Positions 12,503 through 26,155 of a stretch of 64,000 nt of DNA are shown here, piece after piece. The DNA is from Epiperipatus broadwayi (lineage: Eukaryota; Onychophora; Udeonychophora; Euonychophora; Peripatidae), in contig JAQFVV010012394.1 in the NCBI GenBank assembly GCA_028023455.1, positions 29,896,010 through 29,960,009 of the forward strand. Direction: 5' to 3'. Position 1 is the first letter of the stretch. Every line of letters begins with the position of its first letter. Made by a program: the position numbers and the translations under genes. The notes under the pieces were generated by a model. The model did not search any database. It had not been told where the DNA came from and worked only from the letters and a program-made list of their open reading frames with translations.

Positions 12503-13640
12503 TTGGGCTACCCATCCACTGTCAGAGTGCCAATGGCACTCACAGAGCAAGGGCTCACATATGCAGGAGATAATATGTTAAAACCGATCTATCAGCATTT
12601 CAAACAAAAGTGCAAGCATACCACCCAGTCAAATATAATTCTAATGTTTTTGGAAAAGCAGAAACAAATACCCCATACAACATCACATAATTTGCTACTA
12701 AACTGGCAACACTACCTAATACATGTCAACCAGGAGCACATGGAATCCCCAAATTTGTCCTTGCACATCTCAGTCAGTTCAATAGCCAATATTGATGTGA
12801 CCTTGCAAATCATTTATCACAGAAGTTGCATGATATCCAAGGTTTATATCCAATAGCAATAGCCCCCTTCAACAAGAAAAGAATCCACATATCAACACTA
12901 TTCAACCTACGACCAATCTCAATGGGGCCACTTATAATTAAAATAATTGAAGAAGTACTCAAAGACAGCCTAGAGCCACATATTTTACTACTAATTTCAC
13001 CCAGACAGTTTGCAAGGAAGCAATCATCAACTGCACAGGCTGCAATGATATTTAAAACAGTTATAAACTCAGTACGGGACAGAAAGAAGTATGCACCAAT
13101 TGCAGTTCAACTTGATATAGAAACGGCTTTTGACTCGGTCGACATCAATAAATTAATCAATATGCTAGCTGACACCACAATTCCTCAAACTCATCTGTAC
13201 CTGCTCACAAACCTACTACTTAGCACAGAAATACATATCACATGCAATGGCAAAAATTCTCTATCATTCATACCTACACAATCCATATCCCAAGGCTCAC
13301 CACTCAGCTCACTGTTATTTACTTTTTACACCAATCCACTCATACTCAAAATTCAGCAGAGTATCAAAGGCATACAGATACCAGGCACATCACAACACAT
13401 AGCCTGAATTGCATATGTGGATGACCTCACAGTCTTCCTACCATCATGAAACAGATACCAAAACTACAGAAAATACTGCAAGACTTTCAAGCAACACACC
13501 ATCTAAAATTTAATCAAAACAAGTTGCTGCTTGATCTCTATACATCAGTAAGCCATGCATGCAAATTTTCCAAGGCAAGCCATCTCCTTTCCTTGGCTTT
13601 CCTTTCTACATGGGAACAAACACAATGAGTAAAAAAATCC
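12503..13640 (+). pseudogene. LINE copy A reverse transcriptase, broken
   Basis: The 193-codon frame at 12826-13407 contains LRPISMGPLIIKI (residues 28-40), LDIETAFDSV (96-105, motif A with catalytic D97) and QGSPLSSLLF (156-165, motif B). A TGA follows, then AYVDDLTVF at about 13411-13437 (motif C, both aspartates kept). The upstream frame 12503-12856 covers the fingers/linker. RT primes cDNA synthesis at the nicked target in family members. The intact YVDD next to a stop suggests recent decay. Confidence 0.75.
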
Positions 13641-14549
13641 AAAACAAGTTAAAGGATGAAGCAGAATGGATCACTGCCTCACTAACAAAAACATACCTCA
13701 CAATATATGCTAAAGTGCATTGTTCAATCAGCTGGTGATCACCAAGATTATCTATTATTCTCCCATAATTCAATTCTCAAAAGCTTTTACATCAAAAAAT
13801 CTCTTCATATTGCAATAAACTTTTATGGAAAAGAAAGTCAGTGTCAATATCTGCAAAACACCTTAATCGACCAGCAATACACAATTGTTTGGGGCTACAT
13901 AACATAGATATTTTTCGAATACAAAAAACCGCAAACCTTATAATAGCCACCCTCAGATATTTCCCAGAACTCCCGTATCTAATACAAATAATACTTACAG
14001 ACAAAACTCCACCTTTACATTGCTATCTATCATCAGTTATAAACCAGTTCAGAATCACACATACTCAAATATCACTGCAAACAACAACAAAATATTCATA
14101 TTGGCAGATATATGCAATGGTATACCCAGGATATACATCAGATATTTCAACACAGATGCTCAGAATAAACAACTGACAGCTGCTAAAAAAATTTAAAAAA
14201 TAGTCTATGGAACCCAAATTCTTTGATTTCCTTCTGAAACTAAATCTATATGCTTTGCCAACATCATATTTTTTAAGATACAAACGATTATATACAAAAA
14301 TAGACCCCTTCTGCACACTATGCCACCAAGCAGAAGAAACTCAGCAACATTTGCTTTACAACTGCCCAGTATTTAACAATATTCGACATGAAATAACAAA
14401 TATATACAGAAGACCAAACATCTCCCTGCAAGATATTATCAGTACATTCTGCAGGACATCCACCCCAACAATCCGAGCAGCAGCCTTCATAATTTATGTA
14501 TTTTGGTGCATGCGATGCACTTTTGGTTTTGGCAACAATACAAGGTAGC
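13641..14549 (+). pseudogene. LINE copy A C-terminal region with CCHC motif
   Basis: Short frames continue the ORF2 product after RT. The 113-codon frame at 14207-14548 has CTLCHQAEETQQHLLYNC (Cx2Cx8Hx4C), the putative zinc-binding motif typical of I/R1/Tx1-like LINE C-termini. It is followed by AAAFIIYVFWCMRCTF, which matches VLYAYWCTRCTF in copy B and ILYALWCTRCNF in copy C. That match shows all three are one family. Confidence 0.65.
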
Positions 14550-14803
14550 ATCCATCAACTTTTCACAACAAGTTAGCACAATTAAAAAACAGAGATAATA
14601 AAATAGCACACCCAAACATTTTCATGGCTACTTGGTCACTTGTAAAACAAAGGTCAAATCTCTAATAGTTCTGCCTTTCCACAATAATAGACTTAAAAAG
14701 AGACCAAGACACAATATATACAATCGGAAATATCAATGTAAATGCATGTAAATGAAAAACAATACTGTAACCTGTTTTCTAGATTGAATAAAGTTCCCCT
14801 TTT

Positions 14804-14918
<115 letters not shown>

Positions 14919-14930
14919 CAACAACAACAA

Positions 14931-15548
14931 CGTGAAAGCTAAAAACTTTCAACAGTTATGCCTTAACCATGCTTATGTGACAGCCAATAAGATGGAATAA
15001 TGACATCACATGGACCTCTCAATTCTCAAACACAAGTCAGAACTATCATAAAAAGATGGGACCAATCTTAATCTATGCCTCAATTTATATTTAAATAAGC
15101 CAGACTTACGCATTTTGAACTAAGAGTGTGAATTTAAATACCTTCACATTTAATTCACTAAATATTATATATAAATAAACAATGTGAAATCTTTCGATTT
15201 ACTACGAAGCAATTTTTAAATCTAATGAAATGATATTAAATAATGTAAATATATCAAATTTATTAAGCGTAAACAGATAATATTTAAGTTTCACACTCTT
15301 AGTTCAATATGCTTGAGTCTGGCTTATTTAAATATAAATTGAGGCATAGATTTAGATGGGTCCCATCTTTTTCTGATAGTTCTGACTTGTGTTTGAGAAT
15401 TGAGAGGTCCATGTGATGTCATTATTCCATCTTATTGGCTGTTACATAAGCATGGATAAGGTGTAACTGTTAAAAGTTTTTAGCTTTCATGTTATTACAA
15501 TCTTATCTGTTTACGCTTAATAAATTTGATATATTTACATTATTTAAT
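14931..15548. repeat. Fold-back element with 202-bp inverted arms
   Basis: The left arm (14931-15132) and right arm (15290-15491) are inverted copies of equal length with few mismatches. Examples are CGTGAAAGCTAAAAAC against GTTTTTAGCTTTCATG at the ends and TAAGAGTGTGAA against TTCACACTCTTA at the centre. The spacer is about 157 bp. A second inverted pair of about 46 bp (15234-15280 and 15503-15548) flanks the right arm. It is non-coding. It lies exactly between the tail of LINE copy A and the start of copy B. A MITE or fold-back transposon is likely; no target duplication was recognised. Confidence 0.75.
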
Positions 15549-15565
15549 AATAATAATAATAATAA
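15549..15565. repeat. Short (TAA)n tract at the left end of LINE copy B
   Basis: A short run of AAT units directly precedes the inverted piece of copy B, consistent with insertion into a (TAA)n target. Confidence 0.6.
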
Positions 15566-16190
15566 ATGACAACATATTAATGTAAGCTAAATATTGCTGT
15601 ATTGGGTTAAAGGTCATTGAAAGAATCTTATTCCACATAATATAAGTCTCTGAAAAAATAAATTCGGGTGTTAAGGTTGGAATCAACATTCTTATTGTTC
15701 TAGTTAGAAGCAGTCTAGAGACTTGTATATTACTGAGATCAATTGATATGAAATGAGCTGAGTGATCAGAAATTGCCGATGGGATTAACTTCATGCTTAT
15801 TAGATGAAGAACCACTAGAGAGTAAAAACAAACATCAATTAATGGTGAAAATCAGCCATTATGAAATGAAACAGCATCTTCAGGTAAGAAACCCCTTGCA
15901 CTCATCAATGGAATTGATAATTTATGTATCCACTTATTTACAAACTCGTCATATGTTACATTGCAGTCTCCAATCAAAATTGTTGGATTAGCTGTAGATC
16001 ACAGTGTTGAATTAATTGTCGCAATTATTGTATTTATTTTATATTTTTGCAATGGCATATAAACAAAGATTACATTTATTTTAATTACTTTGTGAAATAA
16101 GGTAATGATTAATAGACTTGCATCAATGTATATGATTTGAAAATTGATAAACTGGCAAGCAGTAGGTATCAAAAGATCTGTCCCAGCTGA
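15566..16190 (-). pseudogene. Inverted endonuclease segment of LINE copy B
   Basis: Read on the - strand it encodes YIDASLLIITLF, PTILIGDCNV (the GDxN-type catalytic motif of APE endonucleases), SARGFLPEDAVSFHNG and SAISDHSAHFISIDL (SDH motif). It aligns with copy A 'SAEGFLSNDAVTFHNG' and 'LPFSDHSAQTILINL'. The 91-codon frame at 15540-15815 is the best preserved part. It is truncated at both ends and separated from its RT by inversion, so it is non-functional. Confidence 0.75.
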
Positions 16191-16194
16191 AAAA

Positions 16195-18060
16195 TCAGCG
16201 GCCTCCCTCAGGGTTGTTGAAGCTTGCAGAACAAATTCGTAAACATATTGTGGCCATAACCCCTACTCAACACACACAGAAATGTATACATATACTAACA
16301 AATGCTTATAACAAAGCATGGGAAACACTGAAGAGCTATTTAAAAAATAAAAAAGTAGAATATCCCTAATGCATCAACACACATGGACTCAGCAATATAT
16401 TAGATGGGCATTAGGGAGGGGACCTGAAATCAAAGTGCCATTAGCAATTAAAATAAACAATGAAACATTTACTTAAAATAATATGATCTTACCAATTCTT
16501 AACTATTTTAAAGATAAGCTGGGACCAAGGAAATTGATACAATAACAGTCAAATGTATTTGGAATGGCAGAGACTGAATCACCATATACTATAGATGATT
16601 TTATAATGAAAATGAATAAAATGTCCAACAACTGTCACCCAGGAAGCCCTGGAATTCCACTGTTCATATTAAGACACCTTGAGAAGCTGACTAGCAAATG
16701 CCTGTGCCAGCTGTCTAACTATTTATCACAGGGAATAATAACAATGGAGGGCGTTAATACGATTGTGATGGTGCTGTTTAATAAAAAAAAGAAGCCCATC
16801 CCTTTGTTATCAGAGATAAGGCCAATATCAGTGGGTCCATTGCCCATAAAGATTTTAGAGAAAGTAATTAAAGATAAAATAGAACCATTTATTTTACCAA
16901 TGATTTCACCAGCCCAATTTGCTAAAAAACATTCATCTACCACACAAGCTGCTGTGTTATTTAAGGCTATTTTGACATCAGTTAGAGAAAAGAAAAGATA
17001 TGGCCCAATTGTTGTACAGCTGGATATTGCTTCAGCTTTTGACAATGTTGATATATCTATACTGTTGAGATTATTGAAATGGCACTGAAATGCCAAAATC
17101 ACATATATATGTTATAACAAATTTACTCTTAAATCATGAGCTTCACATTACTCCAAATGGCAGAAATTCACCAGCTTTCACACCAACTAAATCACTTTCA
17201 CAAGGGTCCCCACATAGTGCCATCTTATTTATTTTATATCCTCTTCTTGTCCGATTACAACAGGCATTTGAAAGAATGGAGATACGGGAACAGGTCAAAT
17301 ATTGACCTGCATTGCATATATGGATGATATTACAGTTTTCCTGAAATCAAAAAGGCAGATACCAAAACTACAGATGATTTTAGAAGAATACTCAAAGGAA
17401 TTTAAACTAAGTTTCAATCCAGAAAAAACAGCAGCAAGGACCATATTCATGGGAAGGCCATGTACATCCATTTTTCATGCAAAACCAGGCTCATTCCTTG
17501 GATTTCCATTCCATCTAGGGACTGCCATTTCCGGAACAAATTAAAAAATGAAATACAGCAAATTGCAGACTCTCTAGCCAATACCTATATGTCAGTATAT
17601 TCTAAGATTCAATTAATTAATAGTTTGAAAATGAATAAGATAGTTTACTTTATGCTGGTGGTTGCTTTCTCAAAAGCTTTTATCTCCAAAATTAAGACCA
17701 TTTGCAATCAGCTAGTATGGTCAAGGAAAGTCGTGGCAATATCAATGGCAAAACTATGTCAGCCACTGAATAAAAATGTTTTGGGGTTACATGATATTGG
17801 TATTTTTGATAAACAGAGAATGAGAAACAATATAATTGATATTGTTAAACAATTTCCAAAAATTAAGCAGCTCATAGAGGTCATTCCAACTGATAAACCA
17901 CCACCAAATAAATTATCATATTTTAAACAATTAATATATCTTTGTATAACAGAATCAAAAATCCCAGAGCAATTTATTAATAAGTACAAATACCGGGAAA
18001 TGAAGATAATAAGACATTTGTTTTGGAACCGATACTGGAAATTAATAATAAACAATTAGT
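16195..18060 (+). pseudogene. LINE copy B reverse transcriptase and C-terminal domain
   Basis: The 174-codon frame at 16564-17088 has IRPISVGPLPIKI and VVQLDIASAFDNVD (motif A). After a stop, a broken QGSP region follows (about 17199-17220). The next frame (17302-17544) starts with CIAYMDDITVFLKS (motif C, YMDD), and the 199-codon frame at 17460-18059 covers the thumb and beyond. A degraded CGLCHRVEET zinc motif is near 18190. It is better preserved than copy A but interrupted by several frame changes. Confidence 0.75.
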
Positions 18061-18821
18061 TAAAAGGTATAAATGATGAGCCTTAGCACCAAAGTTTTTC
18101 AATTTTCTAATAAAACTTAACTTATCTGCATTACCTACCATATATTTTCTTTGCCATAAAAGACTGCATATGTCAATTGATCTCTTTTGTGGGTTATGCC
18201 ATCGAGTTGAGGAAACCTTATAATGTCTGCTATATCACTGTGAGGAACTTAGGCAGATAAGAAATCTGATAACTAGCAAATACAGTAAGTCTAATGTAAC
18301 AATTCATCAATTAATTTCTTCATTTAGAGAGGTATTAACACCAAGTATCAGAGCAGCAACCTTTGTGCTATATGCATACTGGTGTACCAGATGCACTTTC
18401 CTAATTGGTAACAATTCCAGGAATCATCCAGCTACTTTTTCAAATAAACTTGCAATGATACAGAAAAGAGATAAGACACTGGACAGACCTGACATTTATG
18501 CAACAACCTGGTCATTACTTAAGATTAGATCTATAGTATAGTGACAAATATAATAAAACTTTTAGGAACTGGTATAGTGTGTTTTTTTTAAAAAACCTGA
18601 AATCTTGCAACATCAGTGAATTTTGGGAATAGGATACACTTGAGAGGTAGATCTAATAAGATCCTTGTAACATTGAACATTGAAAATTGGGAAAATTAAA
18701 CATTATATGTAGATGACCTATGTTTTAAGATCATGTAAATCCAGAAAGAACTCTTATCAAAAGTGACAATGTAAATGCAAAATTTGTAATTCTTTTGAGA
18801 CAATAAAGGCCTTTTGAAACA

Positions 18822-20291
<1,470 letters not shown>

Positions 20292-22240
20292 GTGCATTTA
20301 CATATAAATATTATTATTAAATGTCTTATTTAAAACCAATTAATATTACAAGCTATTAAAATTACAATTGCATTTTAAAGTTAAGTATAAAAATTATTCA
20401 ATTTAATAATTTTAAAAAATATTTATTAATCTTCATTGTTTTAAAATGTAGACAGAAAGATAATTATTCAAAAAGAGTACTGTTTGATTTTTAGATATTG
20501 ACCAATAAAATTAAATTAACTAGCCATCTGATGTCATACTGTCTATGGTACATAATGTAAATAACAGACAATGTTAAAGTAAAAATGAATACCTGCTTCA
20601 CTAAATTTTGTAAAATATATAAAAATTTACTATACTTCGTTTTTAAGCAAGTAAAAATAATTATGTAACAAGCTGAATAACGACATAACATATTTTATGA
20701 GTGAAATGTCAAATAACAGTAAAAAAAAACAAAACATGTTTCTTCTCAATGACCTAACTGCAGTCTTGAATATCATATCATAATTAGACTGACAACTAAT
20801 GAAACTTTAAATGATTGGTTAAATTTGTTATCATTGGCAAAAACAATGAAAAAACAATATAAATTACCAACACCTAAATAGTGCAGCTATGATCAAATAA
20901 GAGAACATTTGCTTATCCCTACAACATTAATTAGCTTCATTAGTAATTTATTTATTAAGAGGAATGGCCTATATAATCTAAAGTTATAAATGTTATCAAC
21001 TTTTAAAAATAGTTTATTATCTTTGAATAATGACTTGGTGACAAATTATGTCTATATGGAAATAATTCTTTCACAAATTACAATAACTGACACAGTATAG
21101 TTAACATTGCCATTTAAAAAGAATATTTATATAGATAAAAAAGACTTCTATTGACCAAAGTATATTTTTTATTCCAGCAAACAGAAATGTTCTTTAATTT
21201 AAAAAATGCTCAAATCATAAAGAGCTAACAAGAAACTCTTTTCATCTTTTAATAATAAGTAGTAATGATTAAAATGAGACTGGAATAAATTTATACATGT
21301 GTTTAAAAAGGTCTGAAACTGCTATGTAAAATAAAATGAAAAGAGAAATTGAGGTGTAGTTTAGTTATAAGCTGACTTTACATATACAATTTAAAATTGG
21401 AAAAATTAATATTGAAGTTATATTTAATATTTCCTAAATATTTAATTACAGTGTTACGGAATTTTAATGCACCTTCTATTTAACATGTCCAGATCTAGGG
21501 GTGAGATAAGGTTTCAATGAGCTCAACATCTTTTATCAAGTTTTTATTTATGATCATTTTTTTCTGAAAAAGATTCACTTAAATTTATATGTGTTTCTAG
21601 CAAGAGAAGAGAAGAATTCAAGAACTTGCAAGGAGCTTTAATAATCATTTTGTTACCATAGTGATGTTGAACATGAAGATTGAAAAAATTATCTTTAAAA
21701 AAATAGAAGTTGATTTTTTTATTTTTGATTTAATTATTAATGTATTTTTTATGCAAGATATAATAGTCTATGATAAGATTATTAATAAGTGTAATCATTT
21801 TATATGTAATTCACCTTTAGGTTAAGATTTTTTAAAATATAATTATTTATTCAGTTTTAAAGAATGAGACATATGCTTATATAACTTTATGGTATACATG
21901 AGTTACAGAAGAAAATTTGTGGGAATAATGTACTAATTTAAATTTATGTTATTCTAATAGGTGTGAAGATTAATAAAGCTGATGATAAATATGTCTCAAA
22001 GTTATGACTATATTAAATGAAGATGGTAAATCAAGAAATGGGGTTCTATTTAAATACATATGAACATACCATAGGCATATAATGTGATATATTAAAATAT
22101 TGTGTGGAATGAATGTTAAAGTAGAAAAAGTGATTTACAATCTCGATCTTTGTAATGGAAAGAAACAAAATATTGACATTTTTCATAATAAAGTTATTTG
22201 TTTTGTAATATTGAAACACTCAGATCTATCTATTCTTCTG
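20292..22240. other. AT-rich sequence without recognisable gene
   Basis: No coding signature, RNA gene or repeat boundary was recognised between the LINE cluster and the PLE tandem. A short frame at 22100-22288 runs into the PLE terminal repeat and is not considered a gene. Confidence 0.5.
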
Positions 22241-22243
22241 TTT

Positions 22244-22442
22244 TACCAAAATCACACTTTTCTTTATGTTTGCCGTAATATCATATAAATACAATTTATC
22301 CAAACTTCAAACACTTTTTAGCAAACATTATTTGTACATACACCTACGTTTCGACTGACCTGCAGTCTTCTTCAGAGCTATGATATAATGAACAAAATAA
22401 AAAAACAACTATATAATAACACCATAAAAAAATTTTTAAACA
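22244..22442 (-). repeat. PLE terminal repeat (pLTR), distal copy
   Basis: This is the 3' terminus of the tandem in element orientation. It shares CCAAAATCACACTTTTC through AACACCATAAAAAA with the repeats at 25958 and 29693. It includes a hammerhead-like motif at 22340-22378. Unit 1 3' UTR lies between this repeat and the ORF stop at 23303. Confidence 0.75.
22340..22378 (-). ncRNA. Hammerhead-like motif in PLE terminal repeat, copy 1
   Basis: On the - strand CTGAAGA (22369-22375) is followed by a single A, a 5-bp stem II GACTG...CAGTC with loop CAGGT, then GAAAC. The core matches a hammerhead except for the extra A before stem II. A short stem III is possible. The cleavage triplet and stem I were not clear by eye, so activity is uncertain. 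Confidence 0.5.
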
Positions 22443-23302
22443 ATAAAATATATATATATATTAAAAACCTGAAATAAATAATCAAACCCAAATAAAACAA
22501 TTAATATAAAATAAAATGTACTACATAAATGAAAAATAAATATAAATTATACATGTGTATTCTTAACTTTATACATATATACATTCAAGGACAACTATTA
22601 ATCTAAATATTATCTATTTTATTATTATTAACAATCTACTAATTATCTGTATTCTTCATAAACTTAAACTTTATGACTAGTAACTAAAATTCTTTTAATT
22701 TTAAATCATATTTATTATTTTCTTACTCATTCTTCTTTTAAAATTAATATTTTATATTTATTATTGCTGAATATTTAAAACCTATAAACTTTATAATCTT
22801 TACACTTACTAAGGCTATTCTGATCTTCAAAATAAAATAATGAAAAATCGTTTTTTTTTTCAAAAAATTATCTTATACCCTAGCTCCCTCTATTACATAT
22901 TATTTAAACTAAATATATATCCCCTACAACTCTTTATTTATATATATATATATTTTTACACTTTAACTTTTATTATATAATACTCATAAATTTATATTAT
23001 ACTTCTTTATATGTTTTTATATATATAAACCCTACAACTTTATTTACATATATATTTTTTTTATTTTATATATTTTAACTTTTATCATTATTTTTATATA
23101 ATTCTTATAAAAAAATTTTTTATACTGTTTTATATGTAAATATTATGCTAAGTTTATTAATTTATTTATTTATTATTATTTAATATCTGTAAATATACCC
23201 AAATTTATATTCGTATTTAACCTAACCATTTTTTATCATCCCCAACTTATTTATTAACAATTATCTCTTTACATATTTACCTCTATATATCTTATTTAAT
23301 AA
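22443..23302 (-). other. 3' untranslated region of PLE unit 1
   Basis: AT-rich, full of short homopolymers, and almost identical to 26156-27040 of unit 2 apart from lengths of A, T and AT runs. No coding potential was seen. Confidence 0.6.
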
Positions 23303-25321
23303 CTAAACCAATCTCATCCTAATCCCAGAATCTCTATTAAATTCTGGTTTTATCTTTCTTATTAATATAGCTTCTTTTATTTTCCTTTCTTTAATACTTT
23401 TTGTATATAACTTCATTTTTATTGAACTTTGTGTAAATTTGTGTCCTGTTTCTTTTGTATGTATATATATTGGTGATTTATTATCTGCCATATGTTGTTT
23501 TAGTCTTGTTTTTATAGAATTTTTTGTTTCTCCCACATATTTGTTATCAATCCCACTATCTAGACATTGTTTGCATTTTATCACATATACTCCATTAATT
23601 ATTTCTTTATTATCTTTATTATATCCTATGTATTTGTTATCTATCAAATTTAATAGGTTTTCTCTTTTTTTATTAACTATTTTTGTATTAATTATTCTTT
23701 TGTATCTTTTATTAATCTTCTTTATAATTTTGTTAAATTTATTCACTATGATATTATTATTTGTTTTTATTCCTATATATCTATCTTCACCTTTCTTTTT
23801 TCCTTCACTCTTTTCATTTTTATTTATCTTATATTCTATTTTTCCAATACTTCTTTTAATTATATATACAGGGAAACCATTCATTTTTAATTCATTGATT
23901 ATTAAATCTTTTTGTATATTATAATCTTCTTTCCTTGAACAATACATTGCAGCTCTGTATATTCTTGAATATATACAACTAATTTTATATTTCCTATCAA
24001 TGTTGGAAAACCAATTTGTTATTTTGTTACCAATATTATTCTTTTTATAAACACTTGTCTCAATACACCATTTTTTATCTATCAATTTCTTTTGAAACAT
24101 TATATCCAGATATGCAATTTTATTATTCTCTTCCTTCTCAACTGTAAATTTTATATTCTCTTCTATTTTATTAATATCATTAATAAACCAGCTTATTTGT
24201 CTTTGGCTTTTATTAAAAATCATTAAATAATCGTCTACATATCTGTTAAAAAACAAAGGAGCATTTTTATTTTCTGTTATATTTTTATCAAATTCATTCA
24301 TATAAATATTACTTAAAATTGCACTAAGAGCTCCTCCCATTAACAATCCTTCTTTTTGCTTATAGAATTCTGTATTATATTCAAAAACTACATCCTTGCA
24401 ACATAATTCCATTAAATCTACCAAAATATGAACAGGTATTTTTATTGTTTTATTTTTATCCTTAATATATTTCTCTATAGCTAAATTTATCGCTTTACCT
24501 ACATTTAAATTAGTATACATAGAAATAATGTCCATCTTTAAAAACGTTAAGTTTCTGTATTCATATTTTTTAAATATGTCATTAACCTCATGTATTAAAA
24601 TTTTATTATTTTTAATATTGGAATTTTCATACTCATTAGCATATTTTTTAAAAATTTCACTGGATAACCATTTTGAAACCTTGTCTAAATAAGATCCTTT
24701 ACAATCAATAATTGGCCTTAGTGGGATATTTTCCTTGTTAATTTTTGGAGCCCCATATATTCTTGCTGTTTTACATTCTTTACTTCCTATTTTCTCAAAT
24801 GTTAATCTGTCTATTAATCCCTCCTTATAAATATGTTTAATTAATGTATATATCTTTCTATTTTTTAAGTCACTGTCATTCTTCTTAACTTTTTCAAATA
24901 CCTTATCACTCAGCATAACCTTCATTTTTTCTAAATAATCTTTTTTATCTAATATCACCAATTTATTTCCTTTATCTGACTTTAAGAAAACTACTACTTT
25001 TTCATACTTAGACTTAATCTTTTTGACTTCTTCCTTCCCTATTAATTCTTTGTTTTTCTTTACATTTTCTTTACTTCTATTTCCAATTTTATTATTATTT
25101 TCTATTTTATATATCAAATTATTTATTTCTTTTTTAAATTCATCAAACCATATTTTCTCTTCATTATTTAACAATTTTGTAATATCTTTGTCATCATAAT
25201 AGTATACTCCATATTTTTCCTCTATAAAATCTTGTGCTATTTTTTCCATTGTTGCTTCTATCTCTATCACATCCTTCTTAACATCATTTCCAATTGGCAC
25301 ATATTTAATTCCTTTGTTCAA
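23303..25321 (-). CDS. PLE unit 1 reverse transcriptase/GIY-YIG endonuclease (main ORF)
   Basis: 672 codons, virtually identical to the corresponding part of unit 2. It contains FLKSDKGNKLVILD (RT fingers), KMDIISMYTNL (motif A, catalytic D), EGLLMGGALSAILSNIYM (motif B), YVDDYLMIF (motif C, catalytic DD) and IAYLDIMF (motif D/E region). Near the C-terminus come GVYVIKCKQC and KYVGETKNSIKTRLKQH, the two halves of GIY-YIG, with HTKETGH and an E in KEAILI completing the nuclease. In PLEs the nuclease nicks the target and RT primes from it. The true protein starts further upstream at 25901; one extra T in the T-run at about 25323-25333 shifts the frame, so the methionine at 25321 is probably not the natural start. 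One substitution against unit 2 changes E to V just before VFLKSDK. Confidence 0.85.
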   Translation of the reverse strand: MNKGIKYVPIGNDVKKDVIEIEATMEKIAQDFIEEKYGVYYYDDKDITKLLNNEEKIWFDEFKKEINNLIYKIENNNKIGNRSKENVKKNKELIGKEEVKKIKSKYEKVVVFLKSDKGNKLVILDKKDYLEKMKVMLSDKVFEKVKKNDSDLKNRKIYTLIKHIYKEGLIDRLTFEKIGSKECKTARIYGAPKINKENIPLRPIIDCKGSYLDKVSKWLSSEIFKKYANEYENSNIKNNKILIHEVNDIFKKYEYRNLTFLKMDIISMYTNLNVGKAINLAIEKYIKDKNKTIKIPVHILVDLMELCCKDVVFEYNTEFYKQKEGLLMGGALSAILSNIYMNEFDKNITENKNAPLFFNRYVDDYLMIFNKSQRQISWFINDINKIEENIKFTVEKEENNKIAYLDIMFQKKLIDKKWCIETSVYKKNNIGNKITNWFSNIDRKYKISCIYSRIYRAAMYCSRKEDYNIQKDLIINELKMNGFPVYIIKRSIGKIEYKINKNEKSEGKKKGEDRYIGIKTNNNIIVNKFNKIIKKINKRYKRIINTKIVNKKRENLLNLIDNKYIGYNKDNKEIINGVYVIKCKQCLDSGIDNKYVGETKNSIKTRLKQHMADNKSPIYIHTKETGHKFTQSSIKMKLYTKSIKERKIKEAILIRKIKPEFNRDSGIRMRLV

Positions 25322-25901
25322 TATATTTTTTTTCTTCTTCTGTAAAATCTATCTTTGAAAGATTGTATATATTATTCATTTTGTCATTTGTTATAATCCC
25401 TTGTTTTACTTTTTGTTCTTCCATTAATATTTTAAATTTTTTAACATGTCTCTTATTTGTTTTTTCATTTATCATATTTCTTCTTATCTCACATAATTCT
25501 CTAAATTTATTCTCTTCATCTTTTGTTATTTTGTCCCTCAATATGAATTCTATATTATTTATTTTTTTATATAAATATTTTTTCTTTTTATAACAACTTC
25601 TAATGTATTTCTTTAATACATTTTTTCCTATCTTCTTTATAAATATTTCACTATTAATCAGTGTTCTTCTTAATTTCTCCATATTGATGAATTTAGGTAT
25701 TATACTATTGTCATCACATTTTTTTAAGTATTTTATATTATTATTATTTTTATATAGTTTTATTATAGTATTCCATCGTACATTCATTAAATTTACTTCT
25801 TCTACACTTATTTTTCCTTTTAAATAGTCCAACAAATTCTTAATGCTTCCTATTTGTTTCATTGTCATCCTTGAATACAAATATATAATTCCAAAAGACA
25901 T
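25305..25901 (-). CDS. PLE unit 1 N-terminal segment, frame-shifted from the main ORF
   Basis: 198 codons beginning MSFGIIYLYSRM and ending just after LSKIDFTEEEKK, the conserved block that precedes the RT in PLEs (LS...LT..E). It is lysine- and asparagine-rich with a predicted helical, basic character. Unit 2 reads straight from LSKIDFTEEEK into ILNKGIKYVP, which shows this frame should join the 672-codon ORF. The T homopolymer is one base longer here (8 versus 7). It would make an uninterrupted protein of about 866 residues but for that indel. Confidence 0.75.
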   Translation of the reverse strand: MSFGIIYLYSRMTMKQIGSIKNLLDYLKGKISVEEVNLMNVRWNTIIKLYKNNNNIKYLKKCDDNSIIPKFINMEKLRRTLINSEIFIKKIGKNVLKKYIRSCYKKKKYLYKKINNIEFILRDKITKDEENKFRELCEIRRNMINEKTNKRHVKKFKILMEEQKVKQGIITNDKMNNIYNLSKIDFTEEEKKYIEQRN

Positions 25902-25957
25902 GTATATCTATTTGCTCCAATTCTTTCCTTCGTGTTATTCAATTCTTCATAAATATT

Positions 25958-26155
25958 ACCAAAATCACACTTTTCTTTATGTTTGCCGTAATATCATATA
26001 AATATAATTTATCCAAACTTCAAACACTTTTAGCAAACTTTATTTGTACATACACCTACGTTTCGACTGACCTGCAGTCTTCTTCAGAGCTATGATATAA
26101 TGAACAAAATAAAAAAACAACTATATAATAACACCATAAAAAATTTTTTAAACAA
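25958..26155 (-). repeat. PLE terminal repeat (pLTR), junction copy between units
   Basis: This joins the 3' end of unit 2 to the 5' end of unit 1. It is near-identical to the outer two copies and contains a hammerhead-like motif at 26052-26090. Its presence at the junction shows the two units share one repeat, as in PLE tandem arrays. Confidence 0.75.
26052..26090 (-). ncRNA. Hammerhead-like motif in PLE terminal repeat, copy 2
   Basis: Same sequence as the motif at 22340-22378: CTGAAGA, extra A, perfect 5-bp stem II GACTG/CAGTC, GAAAC. The same reservations about the extra A and stem I apply. Confidence 0.5.

Noticed and set aside
23439-23924. 161-codon + strand frame, repeated identically at 27177-27662
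   Set aside because: It lies antisense to the PLE nuclease/RT coding region and is rich in L/I/F/S, as expected for the reverse of lysine/asparagine-rich codons. Repetition only reflects the duplicated PLE.
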